A stretch of 11,420 nt of DNA, taken from assembly GCA_934692455.1 (NCBI GenBank), contig CAKUTY010000035.1, forward strand, positions 1 to 11,420, in the 5' to 3' direction. A model generated the notes under the pieces. That model was not told the DNA's origin. It saw only the letters and a list, made by a program, of their open reading frames with translations, and made no database searches. This document shows, piece by piece, positions 6,515 through 11,420 of the stretch (the first letter of the stretch is position 1; each line of letters begins with the position of its first letter). This stretch comes from an uncultured Erysipelotrichaceae bacterium (GTDB lineage: Bacteria; Bacillota_I; Bacilli_A; Erysipelotrichales; Erysipelotrichaceae). The position numbers were made by a program, and so were the translations under genes.

Positions 6515-7537
6515 CTAGATTCTAGCGATCATTTCGCCATATTCTTCTTTTGTTTGTTTAATAAATTCTTTAACTTGTTCAGTTGTTGGTAAATCATCTG
6601 AACAGTTATTACTTCTAACCATCATACTAGCTTCGGCACTACCAAATTCTAGGCATTCCAACATTGGCCATTCATTATAAATACCATATAAGAAGCCAGA
6701 GGCATAACCATCACCGCCGCCAAAGCCTTTTCTTGATTTAACAGGGAATGGTTTAATTGAATAGCTCTCACCATTATTTAAGTAAGCTGTTGAACCTTGC
6801 ATACCATGTTTGATTACTACAACCTTGGCATTTTGTCCTTGCCAATAAGCGGCTGATTGTTTATCATCCATACCTTCTTTAATTAACTTTTCAGTTAAAT
6901 CAAATTCTTCACGTGAACCCATGATGATATCCGCTTCCTTAGCTACCATTGAATAGTAAATTGAAATTTCATCAAAGTTTTTCCAGTTGTATGCTCTATA
7001 GTCAATGTCAAAGATTATAGGTGTATTTACTTTTTTAGCTAACATCATAGCCTTTAGAACTGCTTCTCTACTTGGACTTTCTGCTAGGGCAGTACCTGAG
7101 ATTAATAAGGCTTTACCGCTCTTGATATAGTCTTCATCAATGTCATCAACACTTAATTGTAAATCGGCAATCTTATTACGGTACATTAGGATATTACTTT
7201 CTTTACTAGATAACATTTCAGTAAATGTTAAACCTAGCTTTTCACCATTAGTACATCTTGTAACGTGGCTTGTATCGATACCGTGTTCATTAAAATAGTC
7301 GGTAACGAAATCGCCAAATTGGTCATCAGATACTTTGGCAATAAAGCCAGCCTTCAAACCATGCTTAGTAATACCACACGCAATATTAGCAGGTGAGCCT
7401 CCAACATACTTTTCAAAGTAATGCACATTTTTAAGAGGCTTAAAATCTTCAGTAACTGCAGGATTAAAGTCAATTGCGATACGACCCATTAGAATTAAAT
7501 CTAAAGGTCTTTTTTGGTCAAAATCTAAATATTTCAT
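6515..7537 (-). CDS. iolC: PfkB-family sugar kinase, IolC-like (5-dehydro-2-deoxygluconokinase)
   Basis: The sequence closely follows Bacillus IolC as I remember it: MGRIAIDFN at the start, YVGGSPANIACG (44-55), TFTEMLSSKESNILMYR, SGTALAESPSREAVLKA, FDIDYRAYNW, VVVIKHG, and the PfkB anion hole GGGDGYAS (273-280) with catalytic Asp276. The middle Gly of GGGD replaces the usual Ala of GAGD. IolC phosphorylates 2-deoxy-5-keto-D-gluconate in myo-inositol breakdown. The ATG at 7537 is chosen because AAGGAG (7550-7545) stands 7 nt upstream; an in-frame ATG at 7573 would give 12 extra residues without a ribosome site. Length is 340 residues. It is first in an operon with the Fe-ADH gene and divergent from a DeoR-family gene, a family that also supplies Bacillus IolR. 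No aldolase or other iol gene is in the window, so the true substrate may be a related keto-sugar acid. Confidence 0.85.
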   Translation of the reverse strand: MKYLDFDQKRPLDLILMGRIAIDFNPAVTEDFKPLKNVHYFEKYVGGSPANIACGITKHGLKAGFIAKVSDDQFGDFVTDYFNEHGIDTSHVTRCTNGEKLGLTFTEMLSSKESNILMYRNKIADLQLSVDDIDEDYIKSGKALLISGTALAESPSREAVLKAMMLAKKVNTPIIFDIDYRAYNWKNFDEISIYYSMVAKEADIIMGSREEFDLTEKLIKEGMDDKQSAAYWQGQNAKVVVIKHGMQGSTAYLNNGESYSIKPFPVKSRKGFGGGDGYASGFLYGIYNEWPMLECLEFGSAEASMMVRSNNCSDDLPTTEQVKEFIKQTKEEYGEMIARI

Positions 7538-7561
7538 CTTTTGTCTCCTTAAATCAACTAT

Positions 7562-7590
7562 ATGATAACGCAATTTGATAATATTATTAA
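7562..7590 (-). promoter_or_regulatory. Candidate promoter of the kinase-dehydrogenase operon
   Basis: On the minus strand TTAATA (7590-7585) and TATCAT (7567-7562) are spaced by 17 nt. Transcription would begin near 7555, leaving a short leader with AAGGAG. The -35 lies within the near-palindrome at 7575-7593. Confidence 0.45.
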
Positions 7591-7593
7591 CAA
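7575..7593. promoter_or_regulatory. Near-palindromic operator candidate for the DeoR-family regulator
   Basis: The 19-mer TTGATAATATTATTAACAA is self-complementary in 8 of 9 arm positions around a central base. It covers the proposed -35 boxes of both divergent promoters, so one bound regulator could shut both. AT-rich DNA makes chance palindromes more common, which limits certainty. Confidence 0.45.
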
Positions 7594-7617
7594 CTTTTGA
7601 GTAATTTTTGATAAAAT
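7587..7617 (+). promoter_or_regulatory. Candidate promoter of the DeoR-family gene, leaderless transcript
   Basis: TTAACA (7587-7592) and TAAAAT (7612-7617) are 19 nt apart; an overlapping GATAAA (7610-7615) gives 17 nt. A start 7 nt past the -10 falls at the ATG at 7624. No ribosome site is visible before the gene, which agrees with a leaderless mRNA. Confidence 0.4.
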
Positions 7618-7623
7618 TTAAAT

Positions 7624-8370
7624 ATGAAGTACGATCGTTTATTAGAAATTGAGAATTTCATTAAAGAAAAGAAGTCGGTTACGATAGAAGAACTTCTAGA
7701 TGCTTTTGACATTTCTATCCAAACTTTAAGAAGGGATTTAAAAGAATTGGAAGATAAGGGTAATGTCAAGAAGGTCTATGGTGGTGTTATCTATAATGAA
7801 GAAAATGGGGTTATCGATATAGCTTATCGAGAAGTTAATTCTTTAGAGGCAAAAAAAGAAGTTGGCGAATTAGCTTCTAGTTTAATAAGTAATAATGATG
7901 TTATCTTTATTGATTCGGGAACCACGGCTTGTCAAATTATTCCTTATATCAAAGATAAAAAGAATCTTACTATTATTACCCATTCCTTATTAGCACTAAA
8001 AGAGTTAGAAAATAGAAATGATATTAAAGTTATTTTAATGGGTGGCGAATATCGAAATGATATTAAGAGTTTTGTCTTTGATGTTTCAAAATTAAATTAC
8101 AATTTTAATATTTCATTTATTTCAACTGTTGGCTTTGATGATAAAGCTGGTCTTACAAATAATGATTATTATGAAGGGCAAGTAAAAAGTGAAATTATTA
8201 AACATAGTAAAAAAGTATGTGTAGTATTAGATCATACCAAATTTGATAAGATTATGTTTAATAGTTTTGCCTCATTAAATGATATCGATATTGTTGTAAG
8301 TGATGAAAAAGCTACAAAAAAGTATGAAGAATTGTTTAGAGAATATAAAATTTTGTATATTTGTGATTAA
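7624..8370 (+). CDS. DeoR-family transcriptional regulator
   Basis: The product is 248 residues, normal for the family. The N-terminal winged helix (residues about 1-55) has the DeoR signature: SVTIEELLDAF, then ISIQTLRRDLKELEDKGNV and YGGVI. The C-terminal sugar-phosphate-sensing domain shows DSGTTA (97-102), THSLLAL (119-125), MGGEYR (139-144), GFDDKAGLTN and VLDHTKFDK. Such proteins are usually repressors released by a phosphorylated sugar intermediate. It is transcribed away from the IolC-like kinase operon and shares its control region, so it probably regulates that operon and itself. No Shine-Dalgarno sequence is found within 20 nt of the ATG; the start is nevertheless the expected one for the fold. 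It probably continues into the two downstream membrane-protein genes (24-nt gap). The inducer is not known; by analogy with IolR it could be the kinase product. Confidence 0.93.
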   Translation: MKYDRLLEIENFIKEKKSVTIEELLDAFDISIQTLRRDLKELEDKGNVKKVYGGVIYNEENGVIDIAYREVNSLEAKKEVGELASSLISNNDVIFIDSGTTACQIIPYIKDKKNLTIITHSLLALKELENRNDIKVILMGGEYRNDIKSFVFDVSKLNYNFNISFISTVGFDDKAGLTNNDYYEGQVKSEIIKHSKKVCVVLDHTKFDKIMFNSFASLNDIDIVVSDEKATKKYEELFREYKILYICD

Positions 8371-8394
8371 ATAATATAGTGAGGATATTTATAT

Positions 8395-9024
8395 ATGGAA
8401 ACAATTATTTATGGATTATGCGCCGCTGTAGTCTTGATGTGGCTTGTAAATGCGATAAGGTTTTATCAAAATCAGTATAAACATAAGTTTTATAAGCATA
8501 TTTATTCTAATTTTTTTGAGTACTACTATAAGTTCTCGGTAAAACACGATGCATCTGTTAGTTCTTATATTAAAAATAGAATCGGTGCTAATCGTATTGT
8601 TTTTAATTCTTATTTAAATGAAAAGTATGTGCCTGTTCATGAACTGGTAACTATTATTACAACTAAGGGTGTTCTTGTATGTTACATTATTAACTCAATT
8701 GGGGAAGTGTCTGGTAAAGATAGTGATAAACATTTGATTGTTAAGCATGATAACAAACGTTTTAAAATCAAAGGTCCTAAAGAAGCAGTTGATAAACATA
8801 TTAAGGGTATTACTGATAAATGTGGTGAACTACCTATCGAAGTATGTTATTTCTTTAAGAAGGGCGTTGATTTTAGCGGTTTTAAAACAGATGCTAAGGT
8901 TGCATACTACAAGGATGCGATTAAGGTATTAGAAGAAATGAATGATTATTTAAGTGAACAAGATGTAGAAACTTGTTATAAGAGTTTAACAAGCCATTTG
9001 GTTAAGGAGGATAAGAATGCTTAG
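8395..9024 (+). CDS. Membrane-anchored protein with a degenerate NERD-like domain
   Basis: The 209-residue protein starts at an ATG with GAGGA (8381-8385) 9 nt upstream. Residues about 3-22 form one transmembrane helix, followed by an aromatic and basic linker (YKHKFYKHIYSNFFEYYYKF). Residues about 62-180 match the layout of NERD (nuclease-related) domains: IGANRIVFNSYL, then ELVTIITTKGVLVCYIINSIGEVSG, KIKGPKEAVDKHIKGI, LPIEVCYFF and the closing helix. In NERD proteins the core reads roughly D-x-hydrophobic-KG-hydrophobic-E-x-K-N. Here the E-x-K pair is Tyr98 and Ile100 (no x-K), and the Asp eight before the Gly is Leu, so the nuclease site appears lost. This assignment rests on pattern only, without a database match. 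The gene overlaps the next one by 8 nt and follows the regulator by 24 nt. Role unknown; a non-catalytic binding domain or an unrelated fold is possible. Confidence 0.6.
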   Translation: METIIYGLCAAVVLMWLVNAIRFYQNQYKHKFYKHIYSNFFEYYYKFSVKHDASVSSYIKNRIGANRIVFNSYLNEKYVPVHELVTIITTKGVLVCYIINSIGEVSGKDSDKHLIVKHDNKRFKIKGPKEAVDKHIKGITDKCGELPIEVCYFFKKGVDFSGFKTDAKVAYYKDAIKVLEEMNDYLSEQDVETCYKSLTSHLVKEDKNA

Positions 9025-9211
9025 AAATTTAAAATTTATTGCGCTACTTGTTGGCTTTGGTTTAATTTTAGCCACTAAGTTAAAATATCAAAAAAGGATT
9101 GCAAATAATCCTGATAAGTCTACACCCTACAACAAAGAAGAAAAGACGATGTTGTATACAGGCTATGGCTTTTGTGCATTAGCTATTCTATTTGTAATAC
9201 TTTGGAATTAG
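9017..9211 (+). CDS. Small two-helix membrane protein, unknown function
   Basis: The 64-residue product has two hydrophobic segments, residues about 5-21 (LKFIALLVGFGLILATK) and about 46-63 (LYTGYGFCALAILFVILW), joined by a charged loop with KYQKRI and NKEEKT. AAGGAGG (9004-9010) lies 6 nt before the ATG, inside the end of the NERD-like gene, whose frame it overlaps by 8 nt. This tight overlap implies co-translation and a physical or functional partnership with the NERD-like membrane protein. The hairpin with both helices spanning once places both termini on the same side. I do not recognise a family. It ends just before a convergent terminator. Confidence 0.7.
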   Translation: MLRNLKFIALLVGFGLILATKLKYQKRIANNPDKSTPYNKEEKTMLYTGYGFCALAILFVILWN

Positions 9212-9212
9212 A

Positions 9213-9237
9213 AAAGGACTCGTTATTAGAGTCCTTT
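9213..9237. terminator. Bidirectional terminator between convergent genes
   Basis: AAAGGACTC (9213-9221) pairs perfectly with GAGTCCTTT (9229-9237) around a 7-nt loop. For the minus strand the 3' arm runs into TTTTC; for the plus strand it is followed by AACTTTTTC. The right arm lies in the last codons of the racemase-like gene and the loop contains its stop codon. Confidence 0.85.
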
Positions 9238-9885
9238 AACTTTTTCAATAGCTTTCTTAACACCAAGTTCTGGGCTTGTTAATACTGGAACCTTACAGTC
9301 TTTTAAGTAAGGAAGTAGGGTAGTCATAGAACCTTGTGCTAAACAGATTACATCATGGTCTTCACTAGCCTTATTGATAGCGTCAATAACAAGTTTATTG
9401 TGCTTTTCAACATTTTTTTCTTTCATCAAAATATCTAGTGCTCCATCTACCAAGATATCATCAACAACACAATCCTTATTAGCTTCTAAAGCCTTTCTTT
9501 CAACAAGTCTTGTGCTTGGACCAACTGTAGAGGCAACGGTTGCGATAACCGCGATTTTTTTACCAATGCTTACAGCTTTTTCAGCCATAGCTTCATCAAC
9601 CTTAACAACAGGAATATCGACACATTTTGCGGCAATATCAGCTGCTTCTCCAACTGATGAACATTGGTTGAAAATAAGGTCGGCACCTAAATCTTGAGCA
9701 ATCTTGAAATAGGTGCACATTCTTGAAATGATAGCTGGAGTAATATGGCCGTTAGCTTTCACTTCATCTAACAAAGAATCGTCAACGATGTTATGGTACT
9801 CAATGTCGTTTCCATATTTGCTGAATAATTCTTTTAGATCATAGTATGAAACATTAGACGTATGTATCGCAAAAATTTTTTTCAT
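9226..9885 (-). CDS. Aspartate/glutamate/hydantoin racemase superfamily enzyme, second Cys absent
   Basis: The 219-residue protein has the two-lobe pattern of this superfamily: N-terminal beta-alpha units, the first active-site Cys75 in FNQCSSVGEAAD (72-83), GKKIAVIATVAST in the middle, and the second-lobe motif VICLAQGSMTTL (179-190). Canonical racemases carry a second catalytic Cys in the LGCxGM-type motif. Here that position is Gln184; Cys181 is out of register. One-Cys members are known to do other chemistry, such as decarboxylation or isomerisation, so a simple amino-acid racemase label should be treated with care. The ATG at 9885 is separated from the stop codon of the isomerase gene by one base (TAA-C-ATG) and lacks a clear ribosome site, so translation is probably coupled. 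It is last in the YhfZ-isomerase-racemase operon and probably acts on a substrate or product of the isomerase. Confidence 0.85.
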   Translation of the reverse strand: MKKIFAIHTSNVSYYDLKELFSKYGNDIEYHNIVDDSLLDEVKANGHITPAIISRMCTYFKIAQDLGADLIFNQCSSVGEAADIAAKCVDIPVVKVDEAMAEKAVSIGKKIAVIATVASTVGPSTRLVERKALEANKDCVVDDILVDGALDILMKEKNVEKHNKLVIDAINKASEDHDVICLAQGSMTTLLPYLKDCKVPVLTSPELGVKKAIEKVKGL

Positions 9886-9886
9886 G

Positions 9887-10546
9887 TTATTTAACTAAAG
9901 AATCAACATATGCCTTGATTTCTTCGTCTTGACAACCTGCATAGAAACATTCTAGGAAACGAGGAGTTAAAGCGTTTTTTACTAAGTCTTGATCAATTGA
10001 CTTCAAAGCTTCAATTAGCGGCTTAGCAACTAGTTTCTTAGTTTCAAATAATTTAGCAGCATTACGATTTTGACTCTCTTTTCTGCCTGGTTCATTTGGA
10101 TAACCCATACCAGCAGGAGATGAGAATGCAGTTTCAAATGTAATCTTTAAGTTTACATCAGCACCCCAACCAAATCCTTTTGCGAATGGGAATGATAAAC
10201 AGTTACCGTTGTTGATTTGTAAGTATAGGAAAGCATCGCTTGGATCAATGCAGTATCCACATACTACACCTGGCATCATGTTACATGCCATTAGAGCACC
10301 TTGTCCTGTACCACAACCTGTTACTACAAAGTCAACAGCCTTTGAGTTTAATAATAATGCAGCTTGAACACCAATGTTTAAATAAGTTAAGTAGCCTGGT
10401 TGGCCTAGTGTTAAACTAGCATCTTCAGTTGACATACCAGTATTAAATACTGTGTGTCCCATTGGTTCAACGACTTCTTTTAGTACGTCTAGTACTTGTT
10501 GATTCTTACTTGATTGTGAGAATTCGTTAATTAAAGCAATTTTCAT
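9887..10546 (-). CDS. RpiB/LacA/LacB-family sugar isomerase, DhuI-like
   Basis: The product is 219 residues, longer than ordinary RpiB (about 150). The N-terminal Rossmann-like part begins MKIALINEFSQSSKN, has active-site TGCGTGQGALMACNMMPGV (76-94, Cys78), and DPSDAFLYLQINNGNCLSFPFAKGFGWG split over 101-128. The C-terminal extension (about 150-219) has RNAAKL and a helical CQDEEI tail. This layout matches my memory of streptococcal DhuI, which isomerises 4-deoxy-L-threo-5-hexosulose-uronate from unsaturated uronic acids. The start is placed at 10546: GAAGGA (10560-10555) is correctly spaced for it, whereas the in-frame ATG at 10555 directly abuts that site with no spacer. It precedes the racemase-like gene by one base after its stop. 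No uronate dehydrogenase or kinase is visible here, so the substrate could be a related keto-sugar. Confidence 0.87.
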   Translation of the reverse strand: MKIALINEFSQSSKNQQVLDVLKEVVEPMGHTVFNTGMSTEDASLTLGQPGYLTYLNIGVQAALLLNSKAVDFVVTGCGTGQGALMACNMMPGVVCGYCIDPSDAFLYLQINNGNCLSFPFAKGFGWGADVNLKITFETAFSSPAGMGYPNEPGRKESQNRNAAKLFETKKLVAKPLIEALKSIDQDLVKNALTPRFLECFYAGCQDEEIKAYVDSLVK

Positions 10547-10571
10547 TTTGTTCATCCTTCTTTCTAATTCA

Positions 10572-10592
10572 ATAATACATTATTTTGTACAA
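10572..10592 (-). promoter_or_regulatory. Weak promoter or operator candidate before the isomerase gene
   Basis: On the minus strand TG-TATTAT (10579-10572) is a fair -10 without a good -35. It adjoins the perfect palindrome TTGTACAA (10585-10592), a possible regulator site. Internal transcription from here would separate the regulator from the enzymes, but support is thin. Confidence 0.25.
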
Positions 10593-10599
10593 GATTACT

Positions 10600-10626
10600 A
10601 AAAAATTAAAGAAGTCTTAATTTTTT
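10600..10626. repeat. AT-only inverted repeat across the end of the yhfZ-like gene
   Basis: AAAAAATTAA (10600-10609) is the perfect complement of TTAATTTTTT (10617-10626), with a 7-nt spacer. On the minus strand it is a hairpin ending in six Ts at the yhfZ stop codon, so partial termination is possible. Without GC pairs it would be weak. Confidence 0.35.
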
Positions 10627-11420
10627 CTCCAAAACTAACTTTTGAGTTTCCAAAACAACTTCTTTATCAATCAACGCACTTAAGTAGCTATCTGGAATTA
10701 AAGAATCCTTCAGGGTAACAAGAACTGCCTCGTTGTCATAACCCTCACATAAGTCATCTATATCAACATAACAGGCTGGCATACCCTTATCCTTGATTTC
10801 ATCAACATTTGTCACCACAGCATCCAATTCGCCTTTAATTACTTTTTCAACCGATTGGTAATATTCCATTGGGACAAAAGTAACCTTTTTACCTTCGCAT
10901 AACCTTACGGTAATATCGTAAGTATCAGCAGATACTTCGTCTAGCCCTACTCGCATTCCATCTTCTATTTGAGTAGCTTTTTCATCACTGAAACAAATAA
11001 CATGTTTAGACAGATATGAATATTCTCCAAAATTATATAGAATTTGTAGATCATCATGATCTTTTAGGTAACGATCAGCAGACAATTTAGATACAATCGC
11101 AAAATCATAACGTCCCTGTTCGACCATCCTCATTCTTTTTACAGCACCTCGCATGTAGGCAATATAAACTGGAATTTCACTATTTTCTAAAGTCTTAGTT
11201 AATCCGCTTGCCAAACCCTCATGTCTTTTTGAATAAGGGAAGGGCATGATACCCGCTAAATCAGTAACGCCAATAATCTCTAGAAGTATCCTGGTGTTTT
11301 TTTCAGTTAATGTTGTACCCTTATATCCTTTCGCTTGTAACTTGATAGCACCTAGGTCTGTAAGATTTTTAATTGCGTTTTGGACAGTGCCCCTGGGCAA
11401 AGAAAAATTTTTAGAAATTT
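10606..11420 (-). CDS. yhfZ: YhfZ-family transcriptional regulator, 5' end beyond right edge
   Basis: The frame remains open through the right edge (270 residues visible), and the residues before the internal TTG at 11400 (KIFSLPRGTV) continue the helix-turn-helix, so that TTG is not the real start. The visible N-terminal part is the end of a winged helix: SLPRGTVQNAIKNLTDLGAI, then a basic wing. The rest matches the YhfZ C-terminal domain as I remember E. coli YhfZ: PFPYSKRHEGLASGL (11244-11200), YIAYMRGA, YDFAIVSKLSADRYL, VGLDEVSAD and a segment ending VEKVIKGELDAVVTNVDE. That domain resembles periplasmic-binding proteins and presumably binds a small effector. E. coli YhfZ is about 300 residues, so some 30 are missing here. 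It is 59 nt upstream of the isomerase gene on the same strand and probably controls that operon. Its ligand is not established. Confidence 0.88.
   Translation of the reverse strand, partial: ISKNFSLPRGTVQNAIKNLTDLGAIKLQAKGYKGTTLTEKNTRILLEIIGVTDLAGIMPFPYSKRHEGLASGLTKTLENSEIPVYIAYMRGAVKRMRMVEQGRYDFAIVSKLSADRYLKDHDDLQILYNFGEYSYLSKHVICFSDEKATQIEDGMRVGLDEVSADTYDITVRLCEGKKVTFVPMEYYQSVEKVIKGELDAVVTNVDEIKDKGMPACYVDIDDLCEGYDNEAVLVTLKDSLIPDSYLSALIDKEVVLETQKLVLEKKLRLL

Noticed and set aside
7562..7577. CcpA cre-like site TGATAACGCAATTT before the kinase gene
   Set aside because: The right half lacks the conserved CA and one A of the left half is changed; the match is too weak.
7587..7769. Minus-strand frame across the deoR start
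   Set aside because: It is antisense to the DeoR helix-turn-helix and has no family resemblance.
8738..8932. Alternative plus frame inside the NERD-like gene
   Set aside because: It is a frame-shifted shadow of a complete gene with good start signals.
9374..9697. Plus-strand frame inside the racemase-like gene
   Set aside because: It is antisense to a conserved enzyme, with no start signals.
10547..10555. ATG at 10555 as start of the isomerase
   Set aside because: The ribosome site directly abuts it with no spacer; the ATG at 10546 is correctly spaced and matches the N-terminus of the family.

Overview
The window looks like chromosome of a low-GC Firmicute, probably an Erysipelotrichia-type gut anaerobe. 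The grounds are AT-rich intergenic DNA, strong AGGAG-type ribosome sites, a T-box leader on an aminoacyl-tRNA synthetase gene, small sugar-catabolic modules with divergent regulators, and a LeuRS of Firmicute type. The genus-level guess is inference from style and cannot be confirmed here.

Layout, left to right. (1) 1-980 (-): a cytosolic GH13 alpha-amylase-family glycosidase, cut by the left edge. Its promoter lies back to back with that of leuS. (2) 1010-3665 (+): leuS with its own promoter, a compact T-box leader with leucine specifier candidates, and a terminator. (3) 3666-5356 (+): an AT-rich accessory islet. It holds a long gap with nested inverted repeats, a small exported CxxC protein, an exported protein resembling DUF2599, and a three-helix membrane protein, and it closes with a bidirectional terminator. 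(4) 5357-7537 (-): an operon of an IolC-like PfkB sugar kinase followed by an iron-dependent alcohol dehydrogenase. Divergent from it, 7624-9211 (+), are a DeoR-family regulator, a membrane-anchored protein that looks like a NERD domain without its catalytic residues, and a two-helix small membrane protein. One near-palindrome covers the -35 regions of both divergent promoters. (5) 9213-11420 (-): a second catabolic cluster, transcribed leftward. It holds a YhfZ-type regulator (cut by the right edge), a long-form RpiB/LacAB isomerase close to streptococcal DhuI, and a racemase-superfamily enzyme lacking the second canonical cysteine.

How the genes may work together: the kinase and dehydrogenase look like part of an inositol/deoxy-ketogluconate-like route in which the dehydrogenase disposes of an aldehyde, under a DeoR regulator that probably senses a phosphorylated intermediate. 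The YhfZ, isomerase and racemase-like genes look like a small, uncharacterised pathway for a sugar acid or related substrate. The most novel items are this last cluster, the degenerate NERD-like protein and the exported/membrane gene trio at 4008-5331. No tRNA, rRNA, CRISPR array, insertion sequence or phage gene was seen.
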